From: Chitinophagales bacterium
GTDB taxonomy: Bacteria; Bacteroidota; Bacteroidia; Chitinophagales; Saprospiraceae
Direction of reading: 5' to 3'
DNA length: 13,317 nucleotides
Assembly: GCA_013297575.1 (NCBI GenBank)
Contig: JAAFHO010000082.1
Coordinates: 1 to 13,317, forward strand
Notes under the pieces: generated by a model
What the model was told of the DNA's origin: nothing
The model's database searches: none
The model's input: the letters and a program-made list of their open reading frames with translations, nothing else
Shown here: positions 1 through 6,988 of the stretch, in pieces
Layout: each line of letters begins with the position of its first letter
Numbering within the stretch: the stretch's first letter is position 1
Position numbers and translations under genes: made by a program

Positions 1-69
1 GTATATACACTTAATGTTGCAACAAAAACACAACAAGTAATATTTATTCACAATTTTAAATCAATAATT

Positions 70-486
70 ATGCAAACGAAGTTAAATTTCCAACAGTCCT
101 TAGTAGCAGCACTTAAAGCAGCAGGTGTTGCCACTGTCGTCAATGCCATTTTGTTTTTTGTTTTTCGCGCCGCAGGTGTTTTGACCGACGATATTTTCAT
201 TCAACCAGGTCAAACATTAACATTGCTCCCTGTAATCATATCTAGTATTGTCCCAACACTGATTGCAGGTATCGTGTTTTTCTTATTTGAAAAATATACC
301 AATAATGGATTCCGCATATTTAGTATTGTGGCTATCGTACTCGGCTTATTATCCCTGACAAGTCCTTTTATGCAGATCAAAGACGTTACTGTGGGCTTTG
401 GTGTGGTGCTTGATATCATGCACGTAGTTGTAGTAGCCGCATTATTGTATTTTTTGAAAGCTGCAGTGGATTCGGTAAGAAGATAA
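70..486 (+). CDS. Small four-helix membrane protein, DUF6069-like
   Basis: A 138-residue protein that is almost entirely hydrophobic. Four membrane helices can be read at about residues 15-38, 48-72, 80-100 and 105-131, with a basic C-terminal end (SVRR). The pattern of an AAGV motif after helix 1, a Pro in helix 2 and a conserved Met-His (MHVVVVAALLYF) in helix 4 resembles the DUF6069 family as I remember it. That family has no assigned function, so none is given here. The protein would sit in the inner membrane. The ATG at 70 is the natural start because the first helix follows it directly. The gene stands alone; the next gene on the same strand begins about 290 bases later, after an inverted repeat. 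Coding status is fairly sure, the family name less so. Confidence 0.8.
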   Translation: MQTKLNFQQSLVAALKAAGVATVVNAILFFVFRAAGVLTDDIFIQPGQTLTLLPVIISSIVPTLIAGIVFFLFEKYTNNGFRIFSIVAIVLGLLSLTSPFMQIKDVTVGFGVVLDIMHVVVVAALLYFLKAAVDSVRR

Positions 487-510
487 ACTGATGTTTTTCA
501 TTGCTTTAAT

Positions 511-548
511 TTAGCGCGAACCGATTTTTTAAATTGTGTTCGCGCTAA
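511..548. repeat. Perfect 11-bp inverted repeat after the DUF6069-like gene
   Basis: TTAGCGCGAAC (511-521) and its exact reverse complement (538-548) flank a 16-base AT-rich loop. It starts 25 bases after the stop codon at 486, so it could be the transcript end of that gene. There is no T-run on either side, so a classical intrinsic terminator is not shown. The rest of the interval up to 774 holds no gene I can support. Confidence 0.5.
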
Positions 549-774
549 GGGCAATACCGTTGGTATCAGAATTTTAGGTACGAGAAAACAATCCCATTAC
601 TGCATATCATTTAAATATTACGGGCTTCCAATAAAAAAAGTGCTAACCAGCAACTTTTCTACCTTTAAAATACGTCTTATAAGCAATAAGGATTTGATTT
701 GACGGTTATTCATCCCAATTCCTCGCAGCACTTAGCACTAACTAACGATTGACATCAGTTTTATATTCTCAGCA

Positions 775-2946
775 ATGTTCAACATAAAAAACCATTTTAT
801 TCTAGGCTTATTTCTTATTTTGCTGCATGCTCAATTGGCGCATGCACAAACCATACAGCCACAAAATTCGGCTGTTGGTCTTTGTTTGAGCGGTGGTGGC
901 GCTCGCGGACTAGCACATATCGCCTTGCTCAAGGCCATTGATTCATTAGGGATTAAAATTGATTATATTGCAGGTACTAGCATGGGCGGTATCATGGGGG
1001 GCTTGTACGCTATTGGATACTCCGGGAAACAACTGGATAGCATGGCGCGCAATACCGACTGGACAAGGTTGTTTGAGGTAAAAACGCCTTACGATGAAGT
1101 GCACCCCGATGAACAAGATGAATATGGACATTATATATTGGAAATGCCTTGGCGCGAAGACAAGCTAGAATTACCCTCGGGGTTAATTGAAGGCGAGGCG
1201 CTGCTCAATAAACTGGAAGCATTAACGGCGCATGTGGCGCATATCAAGGATTTTAGCCAATTTCCTATACCATTCAAGTGTACTGCAGCGAATATTTCCG
1301 ATGGACAATTACTGGTACTTGATCGCGGAAGTTTGGCGATGGCCTTGCGCACGACTATGTCTATTCCTGGTTTTTTTGCTCCTATTTTGATGGGTGATTC
1401 TAAGATACTCGTAGATGGTGGTGTATTCAAAACATTCCCTGTGGATGTCCTGTGCGATATGGGAGCCGATATTGCTATTGGCGGATATACCAGTACCTCA
1501 CTTATACCAGGAAATGAATTGCATTCAATGGCTAAAATTATGGTGCAAAGTACCAGTTTTAGCCGTATCGCTGAAAGTGACATGCAGAAATTGAGTTGTA
1601 GTATTTATGCTGATTTTGCCCAAGAACTCAATGTTTTAAAATTATCGGCAAGTGATTTTAAATTTGTGAAAGAAATACTTGCTGCCGGCGATTTGGCGGT
1701 GCAAAAGATTATGCCTCAACTAGTCGAATTAGCACGTCAGCAAAAAGAATTAGCGAAAGAAAAACCTATTAAAGCAGTGTCTTCGTTGATAAAACCGGCG
1801 GATACCGATATGATACCATTGCCCTCCATGGATATTTATAGTAGCAACAACGCGCCCATTGCTTTTAAAGCCGGATTGCACTACGACAATGAAATGGATG
1901 CAGGATTGATCGGAAATCTTACTTTGCGCAATATCTTTGGAGCAAAATCGCGCACCATACTATCTACAGAAATAGCCAAAAACTATAAAGTACGTGCCGA
2001 ACACCGCGCTGCCATAAGTAAAAGTAAATTTGACTTTGTAACGAGGGCCTATTTTGAACGCGTAACAGCTCCAGTCTATTTTTACGACCTCAAATACGAG
2101 ACTTTCAAACGGAGGTATTTCAAGTTTCAAACGGGTATTCAGCGCAATTTGAACAAAAATACCTTGACTGGAACGTACTTGTCCTACGAGCAAATTGGGT
2201 ATAAACCAGATATCCGAGTAAGTCGCCGCGCACAGCCATTTCCAGACAGGGATACTATTACTGGGGTAGTTAAATCGGTTGCACAAATACCTGGTATCGA
2301 TTTTATCTTACTACACCAAACGCTAGACCAACCTATGTTACCCACATCTGGTGGTCGATTTTCTATTCAAGCGCGGTTTAGTGCTGCCACGCGCGTTCGA
2401 TACGTCAATGAAACTGTAAATGATGGAAATATCATCAACCTCGATGATACACGCCATATTGTAAAACCTTATACTAAAATCTTGGTTCGGTGGGAACGCA
2501 TTTATCCGATTTCGCCCCGCGTGGCTTTGTATCCTCATGTTTTTACGGGTTTTAGGCTGACTAATATACAACAAGAAGGACAATTAGATGTGCTGGATCG
2601 GTTTAATATCGGTGGTGCAGATTGGCGCAACGATTGGTCTTTTGTGCCATTTGCAGGCAATCGGGAAGGGTTTTCGTTACATGCCGCTTTTGCAAGTGTG
2701 CAAATGGCCGTACCATTTAACATAAAGAAAAAATATTTTGTAATACCTCAATACGCCATTATGTCGGGTACAGGATTGAATAGTGGCCAAACAACGCCGC
2801 TTTTAGAAATAAATAATGAATTAGAACAAAGCATTGGCGTAACTTTGGGTTTGCAAACCATCCTAGGGCCTATTTGGCTCAATATAGCCAAAGCCGATAA
2901 TGATCCGGCTGTCCGCTTATATGGTAGCATTGGTTTGCGGTTTTAA
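775..2946 (+). CDS. Patatin-like phospholipase with C-terminal outer-membrane beta-barrel (type Vd-like)
   Basis: A 723-residue secreted protein. Residues 1-25 form a signal peptide ending in AHAQ. Residues 33 to about 310 are a patatin-type lipase domain: oxyanion loop SGGGARG (39-45), nucleophile elbow GTSMG with Ser69, and the catalytic dyad partner Asp214 in VDGG. Patatin lipases cleave acyl chains from glycerophospholipids with a Ser-Asp dyad. From about residue 365 to the end, alternating aromatic and polar strands finish with a terminal Phe (GSIGLRF), as in outer-membrane barrels of the surface-antigen/Omp85 group. This is the layout of PlpD-type (type Vd) proteins, which carry their lipase on their own barrel. 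The linker between the two domains (about 310-365) is short and charged, and I cannot recognise a POTRA domain in it. The stop is one base before the next gene, so the two are probably co-translated. The natural lipid substrate is unknown. Confidence 0.88.
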   Translation: MFNIKNHFILGLFLILLHAQLAHAQTIQPQNSAVGLCLSGGGARGLAHIALLKAIDSLGIKIDYIAGTSMGGIMGGLYAIGYSGKQLDSMARNTDWTRLFEVKTPYDEVHPDEQDEYGHYILEMPWREDKLELPSGLIEGEALLNKLEALTAHVAHIKDFSQFPIPFKCTAANISDGQLLVLDRGSLAMALRTTMSIPGFFAPILMGDSKILVDGGVFKTFPVDVLCDMGADIAIGGYTSTSLIPGNELHSMAKIMVQSTSFSRIAESDMQKLSCSIYADFAQELNVLKLSASDFKFVKEILAAGDLAVQKIMPQLVELARQQKELAKEKPIKAVSSLIKPADTDMIPLPSMDIYSSNNAPIAFKAGLHYDNEMDAGLIGNLTLRNIFGAKSRTILSTEIAKNYKVRAEHRAAISKSKFDFVTRAYFERVTAPVYFYDLKYETFKRRYFKFQTGIQRNLNKNTLTGTYLSYEQIGYKPDIRVSRRAQPFPDRDTITGVVKSVAQIPGIDFILLHQTLDQPMLPTSGGRFSIQARFSAATRVRYVNETVNDGNIINLDDTRHIVKPYTKILVRWERIYPISPRVALYPHVFTGFRLTNIQQEGQLDVLDRFNIGGADWRNDWSFVPFAGNREGFSLHAAFASVQMAVPFNIKKKYFVIPQYAIMSGTGLNSGQTTPLLEINNELEQSIGVTLGLQTILGPIWLNIAKADNDPAVRLYGSIGLRF

Positions 2947-2947
2947 T

Positions 2948-3685
2948 ATGAAAGCCATTATTATAGAAGATATGCCACAGGCCATTGCTGCATTACAAGC
3001 AGATTTGGCCACCTATTGCCCCGATGTATCGGTTATAGGTACAGCATTTTCGGTGGTAAGTGCCGCAAAACTACTCCGACAGGTAAAGCCCGATATTATT
3101 TTTCTCGATATTTTGCTGGGTGACGGAACGGGTTTCGATCTGTTAGAAATATTTCCGGGACTAGAGGCACGTATTATTTTCTGCACCGCTTCTGAAGAAT
3201 TTGCCTTGCGGGCGTTCCGGTATGCTGCCGTGGATTATTTGCTAAAACCCATTGAGCCAGAACAACTTCATGTAGCGGTTCAACGTGCAAAAGTACAGAT
3301 CGGAAGCAACCGCGAGAGCCTAAACGTATTGCGCGAAGCCATCAGTCAGCCAGAAATACTACCCACCCGCTTGTCGCTCCATACACAAGAGCGGATTATT
3401 GTGACCGAAATAGATCAAATTGTACGGTGTGAGGCCGATGGCAATAATACCCGTTTTGTATTGGCTTCTGGCGAAAAAATATTTGTCACCAAAACGCTCA
3501 AGCAATTTGACCAATTACTGGAACGCCACCAATTTGTGCGGGTACACCAAACGCACTTGGTCAATTTTCGCCACGTCAAAGGTTTTGAAAAAAAGGATGG
3601 CGGGTATTTATTGTTAAAAAATGGAGATATGATACCTGTATCGGTACGAAAAAAGATGGAAGTGATGGAAATGCTGGAAAAATGA
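2948..3685 (+). CDS. LytTR-family response regulator
   Basis: A 245-residue two-domain regulator. Residues 1-120 are a receiver domain: acidic pocket E7-D8, phospho-acceptor Asp54 in FLDILL, Thr80 and Lys100 (LLKP). Residues about 135-245 are a LytTR DNA-binding domain with the typical segments IVRCEADGNNTRF, FVRVHQTHLVN and a C-terminal IPVSVRKK. It should bind promoter DNA once phosphorylated by a sensor kinase. The ATG at 2948 is chosen because MKAIIIED is the normal receiver start; an in-frame upstream start at 2900 would lie inside the lipase gene. The patatin stop and this start are one base apart (TAATATG), which argues for one mRNA and translational coupling. The usual LytS-like or TPR-type kinase gene is not next to it, so its partner must lie elsewhere or it acts without one. 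Confidence 0.93.
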   Translation: MKAIIIEDMPQAIAALQADLATYCPDVSVIGTAFSVVSAAKLLRQVKPDIIFLDILLGDGTGFDLLEIFPGLEARIIFCTASEEFALRAFRYAAVDYLLKPIEPEQLHVAVQRAKVQIGSNRESLNVLREAISQPEILPTRLSLHTQERIIVTEIDQIVRCEADGNNTRFVLASGEKIFVTKTLKQFDQLLERHQFVRVHQTHLVNFRHVKGFEKKDGGYLLLKNGDMIPVSVRKKMEVMEMLEK

Positions 3686-3706
3686 GTCGAACACAACTAC
3701 TAAAAT

Positions 3707-3743
3707 AACAATGGAGCATGTATTCGATACACGCTCCATTGTT
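3707..3743 (-). terminator. 17-bp stem-loop between convergent genes
   Basis: Arms 3707-3723 and 3727-3743 pair over 17 positions around a three-base loop. The only mismatch on the plus strand (A3718 with C3732) becomes a U-G pair in minus-strand RNA. This favours use as the end of the amt-porin transcript, whose last stop is at 3767. After the stem the minus strand reads ATTTTAG, a weak U-tract. It may also stop the LytTR transcript coming from the other side. Confidence 0.7.
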
Positions 3744-3766
3744 GAATAGGTCAAATTGGTCGTATT

Positions 3767-4870
3767 TTAAAACTTATACACCACAGCGCACAAGAAACTG
3801 AATGCGCTTTTTGTTCCTAAGCCTTCTTTATTAAAAAATAATTCTTGATTCGCTTTTTCGTAGCGAATTTCAGGAATAAGCGTTATATGATCTTTTGTTA
3901 AATTTAACGAAAGCGTATTGGCCAAAACGCCGCCACCGCTTGGTGCAACTGTAAATACATTCAATTGCTTTTTATCGCTAAAATACTCGCTGCGCAAGGT
4001 AAGACCCAACCAAGAAGATGGGTTTACATTGATGTATAACGCAGAGCCCCACCAGTGGTCAGCAGCACCAAAACCATCAGATTCGGCAGTTTTTTGCTGA
4101 ACATTGGCGATTGTACTGTTTAGTCCTAGCGAAAATTTATCCGAAATAGCATAAGTCGCCACCAAATCTACTTGCGAATATTGCGTAGAATCGGAAGGTT
4201 TGCCTGCTTGGAAATTCAAATATGCTTTAAGTTTGCCGTCTTCATCTGACGCACTTACTTGTCCAATCAAGTATTTATTACTAAAATTAGCAGATTTCAA
4301 ATCGGTTGGGTTACTCAAACCCAACATAGTACCGATACGCCCAAATGTTTTTTCAACCTTAACGCCAGTATGGAAAAATGGCCCATAAGAAAACATATAC
4401 GACATACTGTAATTGCGGTTGACATAAGCATCAACAACCTCGTAACCCACGTGTGTAGCCCAAGAGCCAGCAGTTACTTTTATGTCATGCTTAAAATTAT
4501 AACTCAAGAACAACTGTTTGATAATAAATCGAGTATTAGCATCCGTATAAGAGAACTCTTCCGCACGGCGACCAAAGCCCAAATCGGCGGTCATAGCAGC
4601 GCGACCAAAACTTTGGTCAACTTTTGCAGAAATCATGCCCAATTCAAATGAATTATGCGAATTGGTAAAACTCGTCCTATTGTTAAAGGGTGTTTTGGCC
4701 GCATCATAGCGGTAATAAGCATCTGCAAAACCCGAAATAACTGTCGTGGGCTTAGGTTCTGCCACGGGTTTTGAAGTAGAATCAATGGCGACGGTGGTCG
4801 CTGTTTGTTGGGCCATGCCCAGTTGCAGGCAAAAAAAAGTTATGCCCGTCACAAGAATTCTTTGTAACAT
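3767..4870 (-). CDS. Outer-membrane porin, BBP2/OmpL-like beta-barrel
   Basis: A 367-residue protein when started at the ATG at 4870, which gives a clean signal peptide (MLQRILVTGITFFCLQLGMA, then QQ). A longer reading frame from a GTG at 4918 would place 16 extra residues before the signal peptide and is rejected. The mature part opens with a Pro/Thr/Ser-rich stretch, then ISGFADAYYRYD and a segment NSFELGMISAKV, a pattern typical of the putative beta-barrel porin-2 group (PF07642). Amphipathic strands run to the end, which closes in VVYKF with the terminal Phe used for barrel assembly. It should form an outer-membrane pore. It lies 157 bases downstream of amt on the same strand, which suggests that it lets ammonium or another small nitrogen source into the periplasm for Amt; that role is inference. 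Family call good, substrate unknown. Confidence 0.85.
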   Translation of the reverse strand: MLQRILVTGITFFCLQLGMAQQTATTVAIDSTSKPVAEPKPTTVISGFADAYYRYDAAKTPFNNRTSFTNSHNSFELGMISAKVDQSFGRAAMTADLGFGRRAEEFSYTDANTRFIIKQLFLSYNFKHDIKVTAGSWATHVGYEVVDAYVNRNYSMSYMFSYGPFFHTGVKVEKTFGRIGTMLGLSNPTDLKSANFSNKYLIGQVSASDEDGKLKAYLNFQAGKPSDSTQYSQVDLVATYAISDKFSLGLNSTIANVQQKTAESDGFGAADHWWGSALYINVNPSSWLGLTLRSEYFSDKKQLNVFTVAPSGGGVLANTLSLNLTKDHITLIPEIRYEKANQELFFNKEGLGTKSAFSFLCAVVYKF

Positions 4871-4912
4871 TGCAGTTCGTTTTATTGATAGTGAAATGAA
4901 CTGGTACGACCA

Positions 4913-4934
4913 AAGCACTTTTGCCGAAGTGCTT
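4913..4934. repeat. 8-bp inverted repeat upstream of the porin gene
   Basis: AAGCACTT (4913-4920) and AAGTGCTT (4927-4934) are perfect reverse complements around six bases. The element lies 43-64 bases before the porin ATG at 4870. Its place fits an operator or a leader hairpin of the porin gene, but nothing in the sequence decides between them. Confidence 0.4.
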
Positions 4935-4959
4935 GTTATGGTTGTACCTTTTTTTATTT

Positions 4960-5013
4960 GTAAACACTTAGCCCAGCAGTTTCAACCGAAACTGGAGCGG
5001 GCTAAGTATTTAC
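4960..5013 (-). terminator. Large stem-loop between amt and the porin gene
   Basis: Outer arms 4960-4974 and 4999-5013 pair over 15 positions. The single plus-strand mismatch (C4965 with A5008) is a G-U pair in minus-strand RNA. An inner stem pairs 4978-4983 (AGTTTC) with 4988-4993 (GAAACT) around a four-base loop. It begins 15 bases after the amt stop codon. No U-run follows in the amt direction, so it may be a partial terminator or an mRNA-stabilising or processing hairpin that sets the amt:porin ratio. Confidence 0.6.
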
Positions 5014-5027
5014 TTTTATATTGACGA

Positions 5028-6416
5028 TTAATCGTTATTGACCTCCTTTAAGCGGCCATCTTTTTGTGATACCAATAGTGTACCTTGTACATATTTTTCA
5101 TCGTGTTGAGAAGCATCCAAACCAAGTTCTTCGTCTTCAGAACTTACACGCATTGGCTCAATAAAATTGATCAATTTGAAAATACCATAAGACATAACAG
5201 AGCTATAAGTCACAGCAACTACTAAGCCTTTTACTTGCGTGAAGAAAAACGCAAAATTGCCCAACCACAAACCGTCTGCGCCTGCACCATTTACGGCTTT
5301 AGTGGCAAAAATACCAGTGAGCAACATACCCACCATACCACCAATACCATGACAAGGGAATACATCAAGGGTATCATCTAAGGAAGATTTGGACTTGTAG
5401 TAAACGGCAACATTGGAGATGACAGCCGAAATGGTTCCGATAAAAATACTTTGCGGAATGCCTACAAAACCTGCACCTGGTGTAATCGCCACTAAACCAA
5501 CAACGGCACCAATACAAAAACCAAGTACCGATGGCTTTTTCCCTTTTAATACATCAAAAAACATCCAAGACAAACCAGCAGCCGCTGCAGCAGTATTTGT
5601 AGTGGCAAAAGCAGAAACCGCAAGCGCATTGGCACCTAACGCAGAACCTGCATTAAAACCAAACCAGCCAAACCACAAAAGACCTGTACCGATCAATACA
5701 TAAGGAATATTAGCAGGTGGAATTTCTTTGTGCTCCATGTGTGCAATACGACGCTTGAGTACCAATGCGCCCATGAGCGCAGCGCAGCCAGCAGAAATAT
5801 GTACAACAGTACCACCTGCAAAGTCGAGTACACCCATTTTGAACAAAAATCCATCAGGATGCCATGTCCAGTGCGCTAAAGGCGCATACACCAAAAGACT
5901 AAAGAGCGCGATAAAGAGGGTGTAGGAAGTAAACCTGATCCGCTCGGCTACCGCACCGACTACCAATCCTGGCGTAATAATCGCAAACATCAATTGGAAA
6001 AGTGCAAAAAGTGCTAACGGAATGGTTGGTGCTAAACTCCAAGGCGCACCAGAACCTACATTATTAAAGAAAAAGAAGGTCATCGGGTTGCCAATAAACC
6101 CGCCCATACTTTCGCCAAATGCGAGACTAAACCCTACTACAACCCATAGCACACTGACTACTCCAGTAGCCACTACGCTTTTGATCATGGTAGAAATGAC
6201 ATTCTTCCGGTGTACCATGCCACCATAAAAAAACGCCAAACCGGGGGTCATTAAGAAGACAAATGCCGTAGCAACCAATATCCAAGTAATGTCGGCTGCA
6301 CTATAAGCACTTGTACTATCTACAAAATTAGGTAAAGTAGGCAGAAATGCCGCTGCCAAAGATACCAATGCCAACGTGGCAAACGGTATTGTTCGTTTGA
6401 GTGATAAATTCATCAT
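5028..6416 (-). CDS. amt: Ammonium transporter Amt
   Basis: A 462-residue polytopic inner-membrane protein of the Amt/MEP/Rh family, which moves ammonium into the cytoplasm. An N-terminal signal-like helix (about 8-28) comes before eleven core helices, as in E. coli AmtB. Family signatures are clear: FYGGMVHRKNV after the first core helix, DFAGGTVVHISAG with Asp198 and the first pore His206, and DVFPCHGIGGMVG with the second pore His356. The cytoplasmic tail has EDEELGLDASQHDEKY, the conserved segment that in AmtB contacts the PII protein GlnK, so PII control is expected. However, glnK is not beside it here; the next gene downstream is a porin. Upstream there is a 572-base gap with a promoter-like pair about 165 bases before the start. 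Two adjacent ATG codons (6416 and 6413) could each serve as start. Confidence 0.97.
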   Translation of the reverse strand: MMNLSLKRTIPFATLALVSLAAAFLPTLPNFVDSTSAYSAADITWILVATAFVFLMTPGLAFFYGGMVHRKNVISTMIKSVVATGVVSVLWVVVGFSLAFGESMGGFIGNPMTFFFFNNVGSGAPWSLAPTIPLALFALFQLMFAIITPGLVVGAVAERIRFTSYTLFIALFSLLVYAPLAHWTWHPDGFLFKMGVLDFAGGTVVHISAGCAALMGALVLKRRIAHMEHKEIPPANIPYVLIGTGLLWFGWFGFNAGSALGANALAVSAFATTNTAAAAAGLSWMFFDVLKGKKPSVLGFCIGAVVGLVAITPGAGFVGIPQSIFIGTISAVISNVAVYYKSKSSLDDTLDVFPCHGIGGMVGMLLTGIFATKAVNGAGADGLWLGNFAFFFTQVKGLVVAVTYSSVMSYGIFKLINFIEPMRVSSEDEELGLDASQHDEKYVQGTLLVSQKDGRLKEVNND

Positions 6417-6582
6417 AAGCCAATCTTATTTTGTTTGTTTAATCAATACATGACTTTACACATGTATCCAGAAAAATAAAAAATTAATTACTACGCAATG
6501 CCGGTGGTGACGGTAAAAAATGGAACAGGAAAGGGCTGTATAATAAAAAAATAAGCGAACAATAATATGGTATTTCCGAGTA

Positions 6583-6614
6583 CAAATTTACAGGTCATTG
6601 GAACGAACCGACAA
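6583..6614 (-). promoter_or_regulatory. Candidate Bacteroidota promoter for amt
   Basis: On the minus strand TTG (6614-6612) and TAAATTTG (6590-6583) are separated by 21 bases, matching the Bacteroidota TTG / TAnnTTTG promoter pattern. Transcription would start near 6576 and give a leader of about 160 bases before amt. The match is by eye; such short boxes occur by chance in AT-rich DNA. Confidence 0.4.
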
Positions 6615-6927
6615 ATATTTGGTAGGTTATTTTAAATCCAAACAGTCTTCAATTGATTATTCTGTGTTTTTGCAAAACATCAATTGTGCGAATTGTTTTT
6701 AAGGAAAATTAAGAATATTATTTTATTTCACAAAAAAGAATAAGTTTCCATTGTAGCGCAAATAAATAGCATTCACAGGTTTTTAAAGATGGTTAACTTT
6801 TAAAGTCGGCGAAAAATTATCTTAAATTCATTTTTTTGGCGAAAAAAGCAAAAATAGCCAGCATCTATTATTGGCAGTTGTTAAAAACAATACCTTATAA
6901 TATATATAGCAAGGTATAGTTTTACGC

Positions 6928-6964
6928 AACGAGGCCACCCATATCCTTTATGAGTAGCCTCGTT
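6928..6964 (-). terminator. 15-bp stem-loop after the uup gene
   Basis: In minus-strand RNA the arms 6964-6950 (AACGAGGCUACUCAU) and 6942-6928 pair without a gap over 15 positions, using two G-U pairs, around a seven-base loop. On the plus strand those two positions are mismatches, so the structure belongs to the minus strand. It starts 24 bases after the uup stop. No U-run follows, so termination may need another factor. Confidence 0.68.
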
Positions 6965-6988
6965 CTGTAATTTTAGTAATCCAGCAAT

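Larger units (their letters stand above)
6417..6988. other. Intergenic region between uup end and amt start, no gene
   Basis: A 572-base AT-rich stretch without a credible reading frame. From the uup side it holds the stem-loop at 6928-6964. Towards amt it holds a promoter-like pair at 6583-6614, followed by about 160 bases of untranslated leader. I see no PII gene remnant, no repeat family and no riboswitch that I recognise. The middle part (about 6640-6920) has several A/T homopolymer runs but no clear structure. Confidence 0.7.

Noticed and set aside
1..69. Possible -7 box TAATGTTG at 12-19 before the first gene
   Set aside because: One mismatch to TAnnTTTG, and the -33 region lies outside the window; too weak to list.
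639..739. Distant inverted repeat AGTGCTAA / TTAGCACT upstream of the patatin gene
   Set aside because: Only eight bases, about 85 bases apart, in AT-rich DNA; easily a chance match.
1131..1583. A 150-residue minus-strand frame inside the patatin gene
   Set aside because: It is the reverse-strand shadow of a conserved catalytic domain; composition and lack of any family sign argue against a gene.
2900..2947. Longer start for the LytTR regulator inside the patatin gene
   Set aside because: The receiver domain begins normally at the ATG at 2948 (MKAIIIED); the added residues would be read from the end of the lipase gene.
4871..4918. Longer start for the porin at GTG 4918
   Set aside because: It would put 16 residues in front of an otherwise perfect signal peptide; the ATG at 4870 is the better start.
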